Part shown: positions 37,301 through 47,892 of the stretch, in pieces
Numbering within the stretch: the first letter of the stretch is position 1
How the letters are laid out: each line of letters begins with the position of its first letter
NCBI GenBank assembly: GCA_946811185.2
Contig: OX328103.1
Coordinates: forward strand, 31,056,266 to 31,120,265
Source: Hippopus hippopus
Taxonomy: Eukaryota > Mollusca > Bivalvia > Cardiida > Cardiidae
Direction of reading: 5' to 3'
Length of the DNA: 64,000 bases
Notes under the pieces: generated by a model
Seen by the model: only the letters and a program-made list of their open reading frames with translations
The model's database searches: none
What the model was told of the DNA's origin: nothing
Translations under genes and position numbers: made by a program

Positions 37301-40300
37301 GCAGCCAGTAGCATGGTGTGCTGTGAGTAGGACTGGTAAAGAAACTCACAAGAAATGCCTGAATATGGCTATCATGATACAACTCAAATACTGTTGAAAT
37401 TGACATTAAACACCAACAAACAAAACTAGTGTGGAAAACACAAAGTTTCAATAAGGAGAGCAGCTAAATTCTATGATCTACATTTTCATAAACGTAGGTC
37501 CAGTAAGGAGTCATTGTTATTCCCAAACTTCATCACATTCTTTTCTGAGGATTAATAGTGGCCATTGCAACAGGTTTCATTTCACTCTCACCACTGAATG
37601 CTGTTTAAATGATTTCATATGTAAGAAAGCAGCCAGAGCCTTGGGAAAAAATGTTACACAACATACTGGTGAAAGAAGCTCCAGGAAAGCATGGATGGGT
37701 GTGGTGGCCACCGCAATATTTAACTGAAATAATGTTGATAACAGCATTAATCCTTTCCCACATGATCCAAAGTTTAACAACCCTGAGGGAGAAGACTTTA
37801 GAAAACATTGTGAGTAAACTCTCTTTTCCCACAATGTTTTGTACCCTTTTGTCTTCTGCAAATGCTTTCAGTTTGGACAAGTCTAGAATTTTGTAGTGTG
37901 GTATAGTGTTAAACACCACACAAACAATGTAGATCTACAAGAAGTTCTCTTTTAGCAAAGATTTTTGACACTAAAATATAGAATACTTACTGGATGGTTT
38001 GAGGTGTTAAGCTGTATGTTTTCTCATTCTTCTGGGGTATATACTGCACAGTTTGTCCACATGAGTCTACATAGGTAACATTTTCTTGGTCAAGATCTGA
38101 CTTCAGAGAACCCTAAATAGATAATGTTACTTAGCACCAAACTGTATGTAGACAGACTGAGACATCAGTTCACAAATTTCATAAATGAACTTTGAAAACA
38201 TTGTTGTCAAATCAAACAAATTCTCAATATCAATTTGCCATTATATTTTATATATACATAATGCGACAACTTTTACAGCAATTGCTTGTTTTGCCATAAT
38301 GTATTCAAAACTGGTTTGCTGCAAGATGAAAATGCCTGTCCACAGGGGGTGATGAATAAACTCTGTAGATGAGGACAAATTTTAGATTAGTCCAAATTGA
38401 AAGCATTTGTAGATGTCAAATGCTTGGTTAGCTCTTTACCATACGACAAATTTTAGACTGGTCAAAATTAAAAGCATTTGCGGACAATATTGATCAAATG
38501 GGAAGATTTGTCTGTGATAGGATAGAAAACATTTTGGAAAAAGGAGAAAATGCTGGTTTCCAGCATTTTCCTCTTTTCCCAAAATGTTTTCAAAAGTCTT
38601 CTTTCCGTGGGTCGCGAAATTCCGGAATTGTGTGGTAAAGGGTTGATGGTTCAACAATGATCCAAGATCAGACTGAATATTCCATTAAATCTGATCATGA
38701 TTTACACTGTCTACAAAAGGCAAGGTAATTTTGATCTAAATATCCAAAGGTTTAATTCTTTTTTCATACTGCCACTTTTAGGGGTGTAACGATACATCGG
38801 ACTATCAATGGATCCCGATGGCGAGCACATCGATGCTACTGCATCGATTGCTCAGTTGAAAATCGACAACTATCGCCAATAGTTACCTCAAATATCGATA
38901 GTTTCGATAGTTTCACTGACAAGAAAGAGAGGAAAAAATACTGTGATATGCCTATGTATTCGGACGCCCTTAATGTTCGGACACGTTGAGTTATTTTCAA
39001 AAATAAATTATTTTTAATCCTTTCTCTGAACAGCAATGTTCACGAAGTAAGTTTTCCTTAACATCTGGGCGGTCTGTAACGTTAATTTCCCAAAATATTG
39101 GACATGTAATATTAGGAAGCTCCTTCTTTTTCAGGCTAAAAAGGTTAGGAAATGTTTAAACACACGTATATGTATTTCAAGATTGAACACACATCGAAAA
39201 CTATAGGCCTCCTACAGTTTGGTCACAAGCGAGACCTCACTTAAGAAAATACATGGATAAAAAAGGCCATTATCCGCTTATCTTGTGTAAAATGACAGGT
39301 TTTGAAGTCACTTGTTACCTTTATTGACAATTTTTTGTCAAATCATGCGGAAATACCTATCCAGACATTAATAGACATGAAAAACTGATCGGAGCAAAAA
39401 ACGCGGAAACCCATGACACATCAAAGTGTCTCTTTGACTTTGTACGATCAAAGTCACTTCAGACTACCTTTTCAGCCTTTAAATGACTTTAAGCAGTAAA
39501 TTTACATAAATATCTTAATATAACATACTTTTTTGCTGCAAATCATCAATATAGATTGCTTTACCTCTAAATGAGAACCAGTATTGTCATACCCTCAAGT
39601 ATGAAATCTGTACCCTTGAAATAAAAAGCTAGTGGGAACACTGCTTTAGAGTTACTTTACAATTACTTTTTTATTAGGTGTGTCTATGAACTATCTGCAT
39701 TTGTCAGCATTTTATCCTGTTCATTCTGTTGTATAACAATCTGACTTAAAGGCTGACTTCTTAAAAAGTTTAGAGTAATTAATTAGGTATGTTTAATTGT
39801 AAGCGAACCATCTACATTTAGAAAAAAATAGTTATTGAAATTAACTGAGCATCTTGCATTTAACTCTATTTTCTCCCTTTTTTCTTTTCTTTTTTGTTAT
39901 TCAAAACATGTACTCAGGTGGAATTTAAACTACTCAGAGAAAGTATTAGTATAAAACATGGTTTCACGATGTAATTTGGTGAAATTGCATCTCCTGTAAT
40001 TCATCCAATATTATTGCAATAGTATTGCAATAGCAACAGGCAATATCAATACTATTGCAATAGTATTCTTTTCCAATGTCAATACTATCGCAACAGTAGA
40101 TTTTGGCCTCAATAGTCAATCCTAGCCACCTTCCACTTACTCTCCACCTAATACCTAACACCCGGGAGCGGGTGTCAACTTTGGGATCTTTCATTGGCCC
40201 ACACATTTGGCGCGAGTACTGCTGTAAGTTCCCAGGAAGCAGAATCGAGAGAGATTAGTATAAGTTGTAAGAACTTGTTTCTCGATCGATGTAAAATAAA

Positions 40301-42424
40301 TATGTTTAAACTAACTCCACCTAACATTTTGTGTTTCTAAATGTATCTGAACGGTGCTAACCTGCTATTAGTAGAATTCTGTACAACTCAATGCCACATT
40401 GAATAAATATGTAGCAGACAAGTCACAACTTCAAAAGCATCTCATGAAATGGGAATAATCATCATGCACAATTTTTCCTTTTGCCACAAAATTTTCAATC
40501 AAAAGTGTTCTGCTCCAACACAGTAAAAATCACTGTCATAAAAAAAAAAAATGGTACACAATGAAGGAATAGAAAAATAAGCATTTACTAACAGCATTTT
40601 CACAGCAAATATAAAGGTATCCCTAAACATATCTGTCCCTGTCATCCCCCTTTTTTTCTCCTAAATTCTAAACATTGCTTGTTTATAAAAATGGATCAAA
40701 ATGCTTATTGCCCTAATCTTATAACATGACTCAACAAATTTCTGTCTAATCTCCATATACCAGATGAATTTTGAAATTGTTTGAATGCATGCTTACATTG
40801 TGCGTCTCTTCTCCTCTGTTCTTAATACTGTTTCCACCGTACTCATTTTCTGCTAAATGAGTCATTTCTATGTCTGTATCAAGTGTATCACTTTCTTCAA
40901 ATCTGGAATTAAGTAAGTAAATCTGGAACAATCTGATTTATAAACCCTTGACCAATCAATCGTATGTTTTAAGCCCTTACCAGACCACAAAATCATAGAC
41001 TGGTCCAAACTGTAAGCCTTTGCAAACGACAAAATGAACTCAAACGATGTAATTTGTATTCAAAAGGGTAGATAACCTTGTGAGAAAAGGAGTGTTTTGT
41101 TTTTTCACCTTTTCCCGCAGTGTTTTCAAAAAGCTTTTACTTCAGGGTCAATAAAACTTAGAATTGTGTGATAAAAAGTAAACAGCCTTGAAAATAAATG
41201 AAAACAACATAAAACTAAGAATTTTGGAATAGTCTAATATTTTGTCATCTGCTACAGGTTTAGAACCCACAAGGCTTGCTAAACTCAGACCTTCCAAAAC
41301 TAGCACAAAATGCACAAAAAAGAAACATTTGAAGACATGAAAAAAATTTTTTTTGAATAGAGGGAGAATATGAAAAGAGATAATAACTACTTGTCCAAGA
41401 CAATTCTTCTCTCCCCCAGCTTCTAAGACCTTACCATACCCTTTACTATATATTCCCGAGTTTTAACAACCCTGAGACAGATGTATTTTGAAAACATTGT
41501 GGGAAAAGGAGAAAATGCTAGTAAGTTGGTAACCAGCATTTTCTGCTTTTCTCACAATGTTTTCTATCCTTATCATAGACAAATGCAATCATTTGAGCCA
41601 CATTTAAACTGTCGTTTGCAAATGCCTTTAATTTGGACAAAGTCTACATATTGTCGGTTGGTGAAGAGTTAACCTGTATACTTTGAAAACATCCTTGTAA
41701 ATAATGGAAAGTCAAAAAGATTAAATGTTTCATTCGTAAATACATTTAATATAAACATTCTCATTTCTTTCCAAAATCTCATCTACTTTTTCAGAGACAA
41801 ATTACATCATATGGGCCACATTAAATTTGTCGCTTTCACTTCCTTTCAGCATTCAAAAATGTAGAATTTTTGTCATCTTGCCCCGCGTTTTCATACAGTG
41901 TGGTTAGTTTTTTTTTTGTTTTCATACCTTCATGAAAATGTAATGAATTATTAAAGACCCTCTTTTGGTCAAAAAATAGAACAAAGATGTGGGCTGTGTA
42001 GATCAAAAAACAGACTGCAAATTGTGTGCAGTCTGATCATGATCTACACCATCTGTAAGAATTCTCTTGGTTGCCCTCAGCAGCAAAAGATTTAATATGT
42101 GCATTCATCCTTACAGCACATATTTGAAGTTGGAAATGATTTTTTCATTCCATGTACATGTATAAAGTTTAGTCCAACCTCTTTTTAAGACTTTAATAAA
42201 GAGCAACTTTTAATATTCAGTATTAATTTTGTCATGCATCCTTTTAGTATTTGAAAACTATTGCCAACAAATTTTTCATATGGCATCATAACTTACAGGA
42301 CATCTCTGCTGTCATATGCATTATCAGCCTGTTGATCCTCTTTCTGCTGTAACTCTGCTCCTCCTTCTCCTTGGTTTCTAGTTTGATCCTTGTCATCAAT
42401 GTAAGAACTGGGTGATTCTCCCAT
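28376..42424 (-). CDS. C2H2 zinc-finger protein A, 1778 residues, four coding exons
   Basis: Exons on the minus strand: 42424-42297 (start ATG, MGESPSSYIDD), 40902-40797, 38112-37991 and 33356-28376 (stop TAG). Donor and acceptor phases match at every junction (2, 0, 2). The last exon has no ATG near its 5' end and is open straight to its acceptor, so the upstream exons are needed. About 20 clear C2H2 fingers and several worn ones (for example CRTRGERF) run from about residue 222 to 1483, in groups separated by Lys/Arg-rich or acidic linkers. The C-terminus is acidic, with three tandem repeats. It is probably a nuclear DNA-binding protein; no ortholog is named. Gene B lies 57 bases upstream in the same frame. 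Intron 3 (33357-37990) holds a mariner copy and six or more MITEs. The start is the first in-frame ATG after the TAA of gene B; an unseen upstream exon is possible. Confidence 0.8.
28379..28972 (-). repeat. Three tandem acidic repeats at the C-terminus of protein A
   Basis: Each unit is about 71-72 residues: NTL-(S/A)-(N/D)-D, then ED-x-AESLL, then a Q-rich step, S-(D/E)-SFGT-x-D-x-ELELE, then SD-x-(I/L). Units one and two are complete. The third stops after 55 residues at EDDKV, where the P1 element begins. The unit is about 214 bases in DNA. Acidic tails of this type often act in activation or protein contact, but nothing here proves that. Confidence 0.8.
33376..34046 (-). mobile_element. 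P2 MITE carrying two nested P1 insertions (gene A intron 3)
   Basis: P2 pieces lie at 33376-33401 (GAGCCATATTTGGGAAAAAG), 33626-33784 (TGCATCTCAGTAATGCATTA ... GACATGCAGAAAATTT) and 34011-34046 (ATGCATTAAACTCCCC ... GGCTCA). P1 copies fill the gaps: 33402-33625 and 33785-34010. Each is bounded by TTAA on both sides. Confidence 0.8.
34176..35514 (+). mobile_element. mariner element, copy 1 (in intron 3 of gene A, antisense to it)
   Basis: 1339 bp, flanked by TA at 34174-34175 and 35515-35516. Terminal inverted repeats of about 32 bp (CGAGG..TGTTCGATATGTAA on the left, with two mismatches against the right end). It is the same length as copy 2 at 47893-49231. It sits inside the long third intron of gene A without touching an exon. 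Confidence 0.92.
34368..35441 (+). pseudogene. mariner transposase, broken by two in-frame stops
   Basis: One frame of 358 codons, including the final stop, interrupted by TAA at codon 134 (34767-34769) and TGA at codon 245 (35100-35102). In copy 2 these codons are CAA and CGA, so each stop is a single C-to-T change. There is no frameshift. The helix-turn-helix region, the WIPH motif and the three catalytic Asp positions (GDKTW, HDNAPSH, LAPCD) are all still readable. By family knowledge this enzyme cuts and joins the element ends at TA sites. As it stands it cannot make a full protein. Confidence 0.92.
35517..37990. other. Rest of gene A intron 3
   Basis: No exon is seen. It holds P1 copies (about 36230-36450, 36554-37000, 37749-37912), a P4 palindrome near 37105-37160, and SINE-A relatives: a worn one at about 37195-37430 and a better one at about 37490-37745 in plus orientation, with CCAGGAAAGCATGGATGGGT and ACTGAAATAATGTTGATAAC. 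I recognise nothing in 35520-36000. Confidence 0.6.
36554..37000. mobile_element. Two P1 copies in tandem sharing one TTAA
   Basis: TTAA at 36554-36557, 36778-36781 and 36997-37000. Between each pair lies one P1: CTCTTTACC... at the left, GGTAAAGGG at the right, with palindromes near 36670-36720 and 36893-36940. The middle TTAA is the right flank of one and the left flank of the other. Confidence 0.8.
38113..40796. other. Intron 2 of gene A
   Basis: A P1 copy is at about 38428-38646 (its flanks worn to TTAG and TTGA). Near 38783-38900 is a stretch starting GGGGTGTAACGATACATCGG, resembling hAT-type ends, with inner ATCGATAGTTTCGATAG repeats; I could not find its other end. Near 40010-40095 the phrase AATACTATTGCAATAG repeats. 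I recognise nothing in 38900-40000 or 40100-40790. Confidence 0.5.
40903..42296. other. Intron 1 of gene A
   Basis: P1 copies at about 40972-41175 (palindrome partly lost) and 41437-41672 (ends AAGAGTTAA), and a P4 palindrome near 41998-42052. I recognise nothing else. Confidence 0.6.
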
Positions 42425-42481
42425 ATGTGGGGCAGATTTGACTTTCTCTTCTGTGATTCTATCCTTCAAAGTTACATCAGT

Positions 42482-45045
42482 TTATTCATCAAATGAATAA
42501 TTACTTTCTAAAGTGACATCTAACTTTTCATTTTGTTTTTTCCTATCTCTATGATAGGTACTTATATGATCTATACAATTTTTTCTGGAAATAAACTGTT
42601 TACCACAGTAATAACACTGGTATCTGTCTTTGTTGTGGTATGGTAAATGGTTGTCTAGTTTAGCTTTAGTATCAAAACTTTTGCCACAAATGTTACAAAC
42701 AAATTGTCTACTATGTATCTTTTGATGGCGTTTGATTATATAACCAAAGTTGGTCGAGAAGTCACACTGACCACATTGAAACTTTTCCCTAGAATTTCTT
42801 AAATGTACCATTTTAATATGCTTCCTAGTGGTGGTTGTACTTGCAAACTGCTCTCTACAGATTTTGCACTTTACAACAGCTTGCACACGACCAACGCTTG
42901 TTTCAGTAAATGTATCAGACTTTTCTATAAAGTCATCAATTGTTTGTAAGGTTAGTCCTTCCGTATCCTTTTCAGACACAGTGCCATCAAACAAACTCAT
43001 AGCCTGATCTGGGTAAGGGTTTCCATGAGTTTTCCTATGGGCAACTAAGTCGCTCCTTTCTGAGAACTGTGCAAGACAACTTTCTCTCTCACAAACCCAA
43101 GGTCCTACATGATCCTTCATATGTCGCAATAGATCTGAAACCCCACCATGCTTTTTCTTACAATGTGGACATTCAAAGATTCCATCTTGCAAAGAATTAT
43201 GTACATTCAGCCTATGTCTCCTGAGACGAGGCAAGTCAAGAGCTTTCTTGCCACAGTCACTACAGATTGTTCGATGCACCGTAACATGTTTCTTTACTTC
43301 TCTAGCATCTCTGAAACACTGGCGACAATATAAGCATTGAAACACTTTGCCTTTTGTCAGATCTAAACTGTTTTTATGGGTTTCTATACTGTCATTTTTT
43401 ATAAATTGCTTACTTTCAAGATCTTTATGGATTCTAAATTGATCTTTCCCTACAGATTTTTTCCAATCTGTTTCACTCACAATATGGTTTACATTCCAAA
43501 ATTTATTTCTACTAAATGATAAATTTTCTTTTTCACTTTCAGAGCACTTTTCCAAATCAAGAACATGAAATCCCTTCAGGCCTTTCTTATCTGTTTTTGG
43601 TTTTATTATTTTGTGCACTCTAGTTTTGTGAGTGGCAAGTGCGAGTTGACTTGAAAAACATTTATTACAATGGAAACATTTATGATCAATATTTGTCTTT
43701 GGAATCTGGTTCTTATTTGCTTGTCTCTTCTCCCTTAGAATTCTTTGCTTATTTTTCAATACTCGCTTTCTCTCATCTGGTGTTCCACATAAAGGTATAT
43801 GTTTCAATAAGCTACCTTTCAAAGTGAATTGAGCTGCACATTTGTTACATTTTACAGGACCATCCCTTTTATGTATTCTCTTATGCAAATGTAGACTAGT
43901 CACTGATCTGAAACTATGCCCACATACTGAGCAGTCAAATGATAGTTTTTTTCCACTCAAAAAGTGATCTCTAGCTCTGTGCTTCATAAGTAATTCAATT
44001 CTATGAAAGCTCTGTGTGCATAAGGTACATTTAAACTTACGTTTCTCTTCATATCTGTATGTCTGGCTGTTGCTTTCTTCCTTTCCACCCCTACCATACT
44101 GAGGATTAGATCTGTTACCATAGTAACTTGTTTTCTCCACTTCTAGGCTTCTATTGATTGTCTTTTCTTTGATATTTTCTGGAACAGCCTCAGGTCTTTT
44201 AAATAAATGTTTATCAGCAGCAAAGTTGTTGATCTCTTCATCAGTTGTGACAGGTTTTTTCTCTTTTTCAGACAACTTGATTCTGACTTCGGCATTTGAC
44301 CAATTTCCATCACCAAAATTCTGAGATTCCACCTGAATATTTGTTTCTGCCATGTTAACTGTCATTTTCATATCTTTCTCTCCATCTTCAATCCCTAATT
44401 CATTTTTAAACTCTGGAAATATCCAAGAATTCTGAACAGTAACTTCTGATGTAATCTGTCTTTTATTTATTTCCCCAACCTTTCCATGCTCTATGCTCCT
44501 TTCTTGACAAAGATTATGTGATTTCTTTGCATCTGATTGTATTATCTGAAAATTGAAGTTTCTAGCTTTGTTCAAGGTACAGGGTTCTTCTTGAAATGAC
44601 TGGTTTGGTGTTTTGGTCTCACTGATCACTTGTTTGGGCTGGTCTTCAGACTGTTCAAGAATGAATGCCGACTTGCATTCATTCTGTCCATAATCAATTG
44701 ACCGATTTTCAAGATGTTCAATATTTAATGGAAGTGTTAGTGCTTCAGGTGTGGGGTCAGCATTGATACTGATTTCCCCAGCAGAACAGTTCAGAAGATC
44801 ACTTAATCCTGTGATATTAGACAAATCAATGCTTTCATCCACTACTATAACAGTTGGTCCATCATTATTATAAATGACACTGAACTGACTAGAATTGTCA
44901 GCACCCTGCAGGTCAAATCCCAGCTTGTTTTCCATTGTAGGATCGTAAGATAGTTTCACATCACTCCTGATGAATTTTTTTATTTAGATTGAAAAGTTAT
45001 TCAGTCTCTGATATCCATTGTTCCAGGCTAATGTTATACTCACAT
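42482..45045 (-). CDS. C2H2 zinc-finger protein B, 828 residues
   Basis: One large exon, 44966-42482 (stop TAA), preceded by a 77-base intron (45043-44967). The most natural start is an ATG split by that intron: AT at 45045-45044 and G at 44966, giving MSDVKLSYDPTMENKLG. It is the first in-frame ATG after an in-frame TAA in the upstream exon, and has A at -3. The next ATG (44935) would give 817 residues. Residues 1 to about 308 are acidic and Ser/Asn-rich without fingers. Twelve C2H2 fingers follow (about 311-805), the third ending in Cys instead of the second His and one (CERESC) with a longer Cys spacing. It is probably a nuclear DNA-binding protein; no ortholog is named. The start SDVKL and the intron phase match the last exon of gene A (SDVTL), which suggests the two large exons arose by duplication. 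Confidence 0.8.
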
Positions 45046-45175
45046 AATTCTGTTAAAAACTAATCCTTGTTCAGCACACAAGCATTGAGTCTGTATATGT
45101 TCAGTTGAATAAGTTTTTGTCTGAGCATGTTATCTGTAATCTCTCACTTTTTGCTTTCTCTCATGCTTTGATGAT
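45044..45175 (-). other. Probable 5' UTR exon of gene B, ending in the first two bases of the start codon
   Basis: Bounded by an acceptor (TTTTTCAG then ATCATC, at 45177-45176) and a strong donor (GAATTAT then GTGAGTATAA, donor GT at 45043-45042). It contains a short upstream ORF (ATG AGA GAA AGC AAA AAG TGA). A further UTR exon may end at 45490 (GGGAAAAG then GTAAGAC); the intron between holds a P2 copy. Confidence 0.55.
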
Positions 45176-45217
45176 CTGAAAAATTGAAAAAAAATCACAG
45201 CCTATTACATAAATATA

Positions 45218-45462
45218 AGCCATGCTTAATGCATCTGCTGGGGCTTAATGCATCTGCAAAAAGTATCAACCCAGGTCAGCCTGCACAGTCCGAAACTTTT
45301 CGCTATTGGTTAATTTTTTGCATGCCCAAGGACCAATCCACCTCACGGTTAAGTCGGTTCTTCAAAAAAGTGGATACTATGGATCCAAAAGTATATGATG
45401 GCTTGCTTGGTACCATGGATCACGGAGAAGCATTAAGCCCCCTTTTGCCAGAGCATGGCTCA
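45218..45462 (+). mobile_element. P2 MITE copy, left end damaged
   Basis: AGCCATGCTTAATGCATCTG at the left, TTTGCCAGAGCATGGCTCA at the right. Half of the inner palindrome is lost (CCAGGTCAGCCTGCACAGTC only). Confidence 0.7.
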
Positions 45463-45490
45463 TACTATTGTGAAACAAACTAGTCTTACC

Positions 45491-47892
45491 TTTTCCCTCT
45501 GTTCTGAAAACCTGTTAATTCTACAATGTAATAGAATTTCTTCTTTTAAAGGAAATGAAACAATGTGGGAAAAGGAGAAAATGTGTACATTACGCCCACA
45601 TCCGCTTAATGAAAGCACTGAATTCATATGAAAGAAAGGAAGTTACAGTATTTCCTATTCGGTGACTAGCTCCCACGTTATTTTTGTGATTGCAGAAGCC
45701 ATTCTCATGCCCATTCTGGATTGAAAAATGCAAATACCAGCATTGTTTCAAATGGCTTTATATGTCAATCTTTTCTTTGTTAGCTACCAATAAGGGCATT
45801 GATCGATAGACTAATGATAAATCTTTACAAAAACTCCAAAATATTTTTAAAAAGTTACTGCTACCTCCTTGTTATTCCCTGTTTTGAAATGTAAATATCT
45901 GTTGACCTACTTCCCAAGAAATCTAAACTAGGCTTGACATTTACTGCGCATATTCCGAAACTCATTTCTGGTACATTAAAATTCTTTTTTTCACAATTTA
46001 TCAGCTTCTGTTTCATCAACTTTGGCACTGAAAGGGAAACTAAAATGTACTGGATTTACGAGGAGTCACATTTATCACATAAACTGCTAATCGAACAATA
46101 TCATTCTTTCAAATGAAAATGACCGTAGATGAGCTGTTGACTGAATTTATAATGAGTGTTTGTTTCAAACTGACCAGATGTATTTTCTGTCACATAAAAG
46201 GTAAATTACAACAAGACCTGTCACTGAGAAGTGACTGATGCCCCCGAAACAACCCTTTTCCTGCGAGCTGTTCACATGAACATTGCCTATGCACACAACA
46301 CTGACAAACACTTCTGGCCTTGCCGTGACCTTGACTTTTAACAAACCAGTATCTTGCGGGTGATACATCATTTACATGTGGTTGACAATTCCGCAAATTT
46401 ATACTTAATTCATCTTTGAAAAAAGACACTGGCCATACACAAAAACTACCACCAAAAAATAAATATCTGACCTTGCTGTGACCTTGACCTTTAATCTAAG
46501 GATATGACTTGTACATGACACAATTATGCAAAGTTATTTTGATATGTAGTCATAATATGTAAAGAGTTACAGCCTGAACACAAAAATGGAAATTTGACCT
46601 TGCTGTGACCTTGACCTTTGACCTACTGAGATGATTCTTAAGCACGACACACTGTCTTCATGTCAAATTAGGTTTTTTTTCGGATTACCGCGCTATCATC
46701 GATGACCCGGTACTAGCGAGGACAACCATACAGGCCGGACACGAATATTACCCCTCAAAACAAACTTGACCTTGCTGTGAGCTAGACCTTTAACCTATGG
46801 ACATGACTCTTGTTCATGACACATCGTCTCGATGTGGTTAAAATCATTTTGACTCCCCCCTCCCCTTACCCCCTCCCCATCAATGGGTTCCGGGTCGTTT
46901 CGCCCCAAAACCATTTCCTCCCCTAGTCGTTTCGCCCACCTAGTTGTTTCCCCCCTAGTCTTTTCGCCCCCTACCCAATAAAACTATATCTTAGAACTTT
47001 TAGTCATCTTAAACAGGATAATGGTGTGTTTGAATTTTTTTGTATATGACCTGAACTCAATATGTTATACCCATATCTATCCCCAAGTCTGAACTCTTTA
47101 GCAAAGCAAAACATTTGCAGTCGTTCAGTAAGCAGCATTTTCCTTTGAAATAGAAATCACTGTGGAAAAAGTAGAAAATTCTGGCTGCCTGCATTTTCTC
47201 CTTTCTGCACAATGTCTTCGAAAGCCGTTTTCAAGGTCGTTAGAATTCGTTTTTGTGTGGTAAAAGGTTAAGGTTATTTTGATTTAAAAGAGAGCAAAAG
47301 TATTTTATTAATGAATCCCTGTACTGCACCTCTCTCTCTCCTTGTAAACGTGCACACGTACCCATGATATCAATCTATCCTATTCCCAACGAACCTAAGA
47401 AGGATAAATGACTAATCAAGATATTGAAATTTTATTATACATTTGTTTTTCTACATAAAGATATACAGACGCATCCATGGCTTTTGATAAAATTTGACGC
47501 GGACATCATGGTTTTGTTAGAAAAAGCACTTAACCTGTTATGTATCTTGAAAATACTGTTCAAAAACTAAAAGTGATGCATAATGCGAGAAAGGGTTGGC
47601 GTCACAGTAGCACAGCCGAAATGGCATCGATTGCATAATACGTAATTAACGCACTGATAATCGGGTTTAATTTAGCATTATGACGGCACGTGTTGAAAAT
47701 TTATCTGAGCGGCAACACATTGGACTCTTTTGACCAGAGAACAATTGTAGATGTCATGAAATTTTTAAAAGATAACCTTGTAGATGAAAGAGAAGTAAAT
47801 ACAAAGTCATTACTGTGGTCGAATGGCGTCGACCATTTACTTCATTCTGACATACAATGCACAAAACAAAATTTTCCGGTTTAGTTAGTAAA
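45491..47892. other. Intergenic, repeats only
   Basis: Between about 46310 and 46800 the phrase GACCTTGCTGTGACCTTGAC, or variants, repeats four times; this is non-coding. A GTCGTTTCGCCCC minisatellite is at 46880-46975, and a P1 copy is at about 47090-47271 (ends GGTAAAAGGTTAA). I recognise nothing in 45500-46300 or 47280-47880. Confidence 0.6.
46855..46975 (-). repeat. GTCGTTTCGCCCC minisatellite, left member of an inverted pair
   Basis: CATCAATGGGTTCCGGGTCGTTTCGCCCC is followed by four more worn units (CCTAGTCGTTTCGCCC etc.). The reverse complement of the same pattern is at about 52000-52160. (Motif split: CATCAATGGG, then GGTCGTTTCGCCCC.). Confidence 0.8.

Noticed and set aside
38783..40160. 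Full hAT transposon starting at GGGGTGTAACGATACA
   Set aside because: Only one end is visible; no inverted partner or 8-base duplication was found within the intron.
47661..47884. Possible host gene fragment before mariner copy 2 (MTARVENLSERQHIGLF then stop)
   Set aside because: Only a short readable stretch with a stop and no recognisable family; not enough to call a pseudogene.
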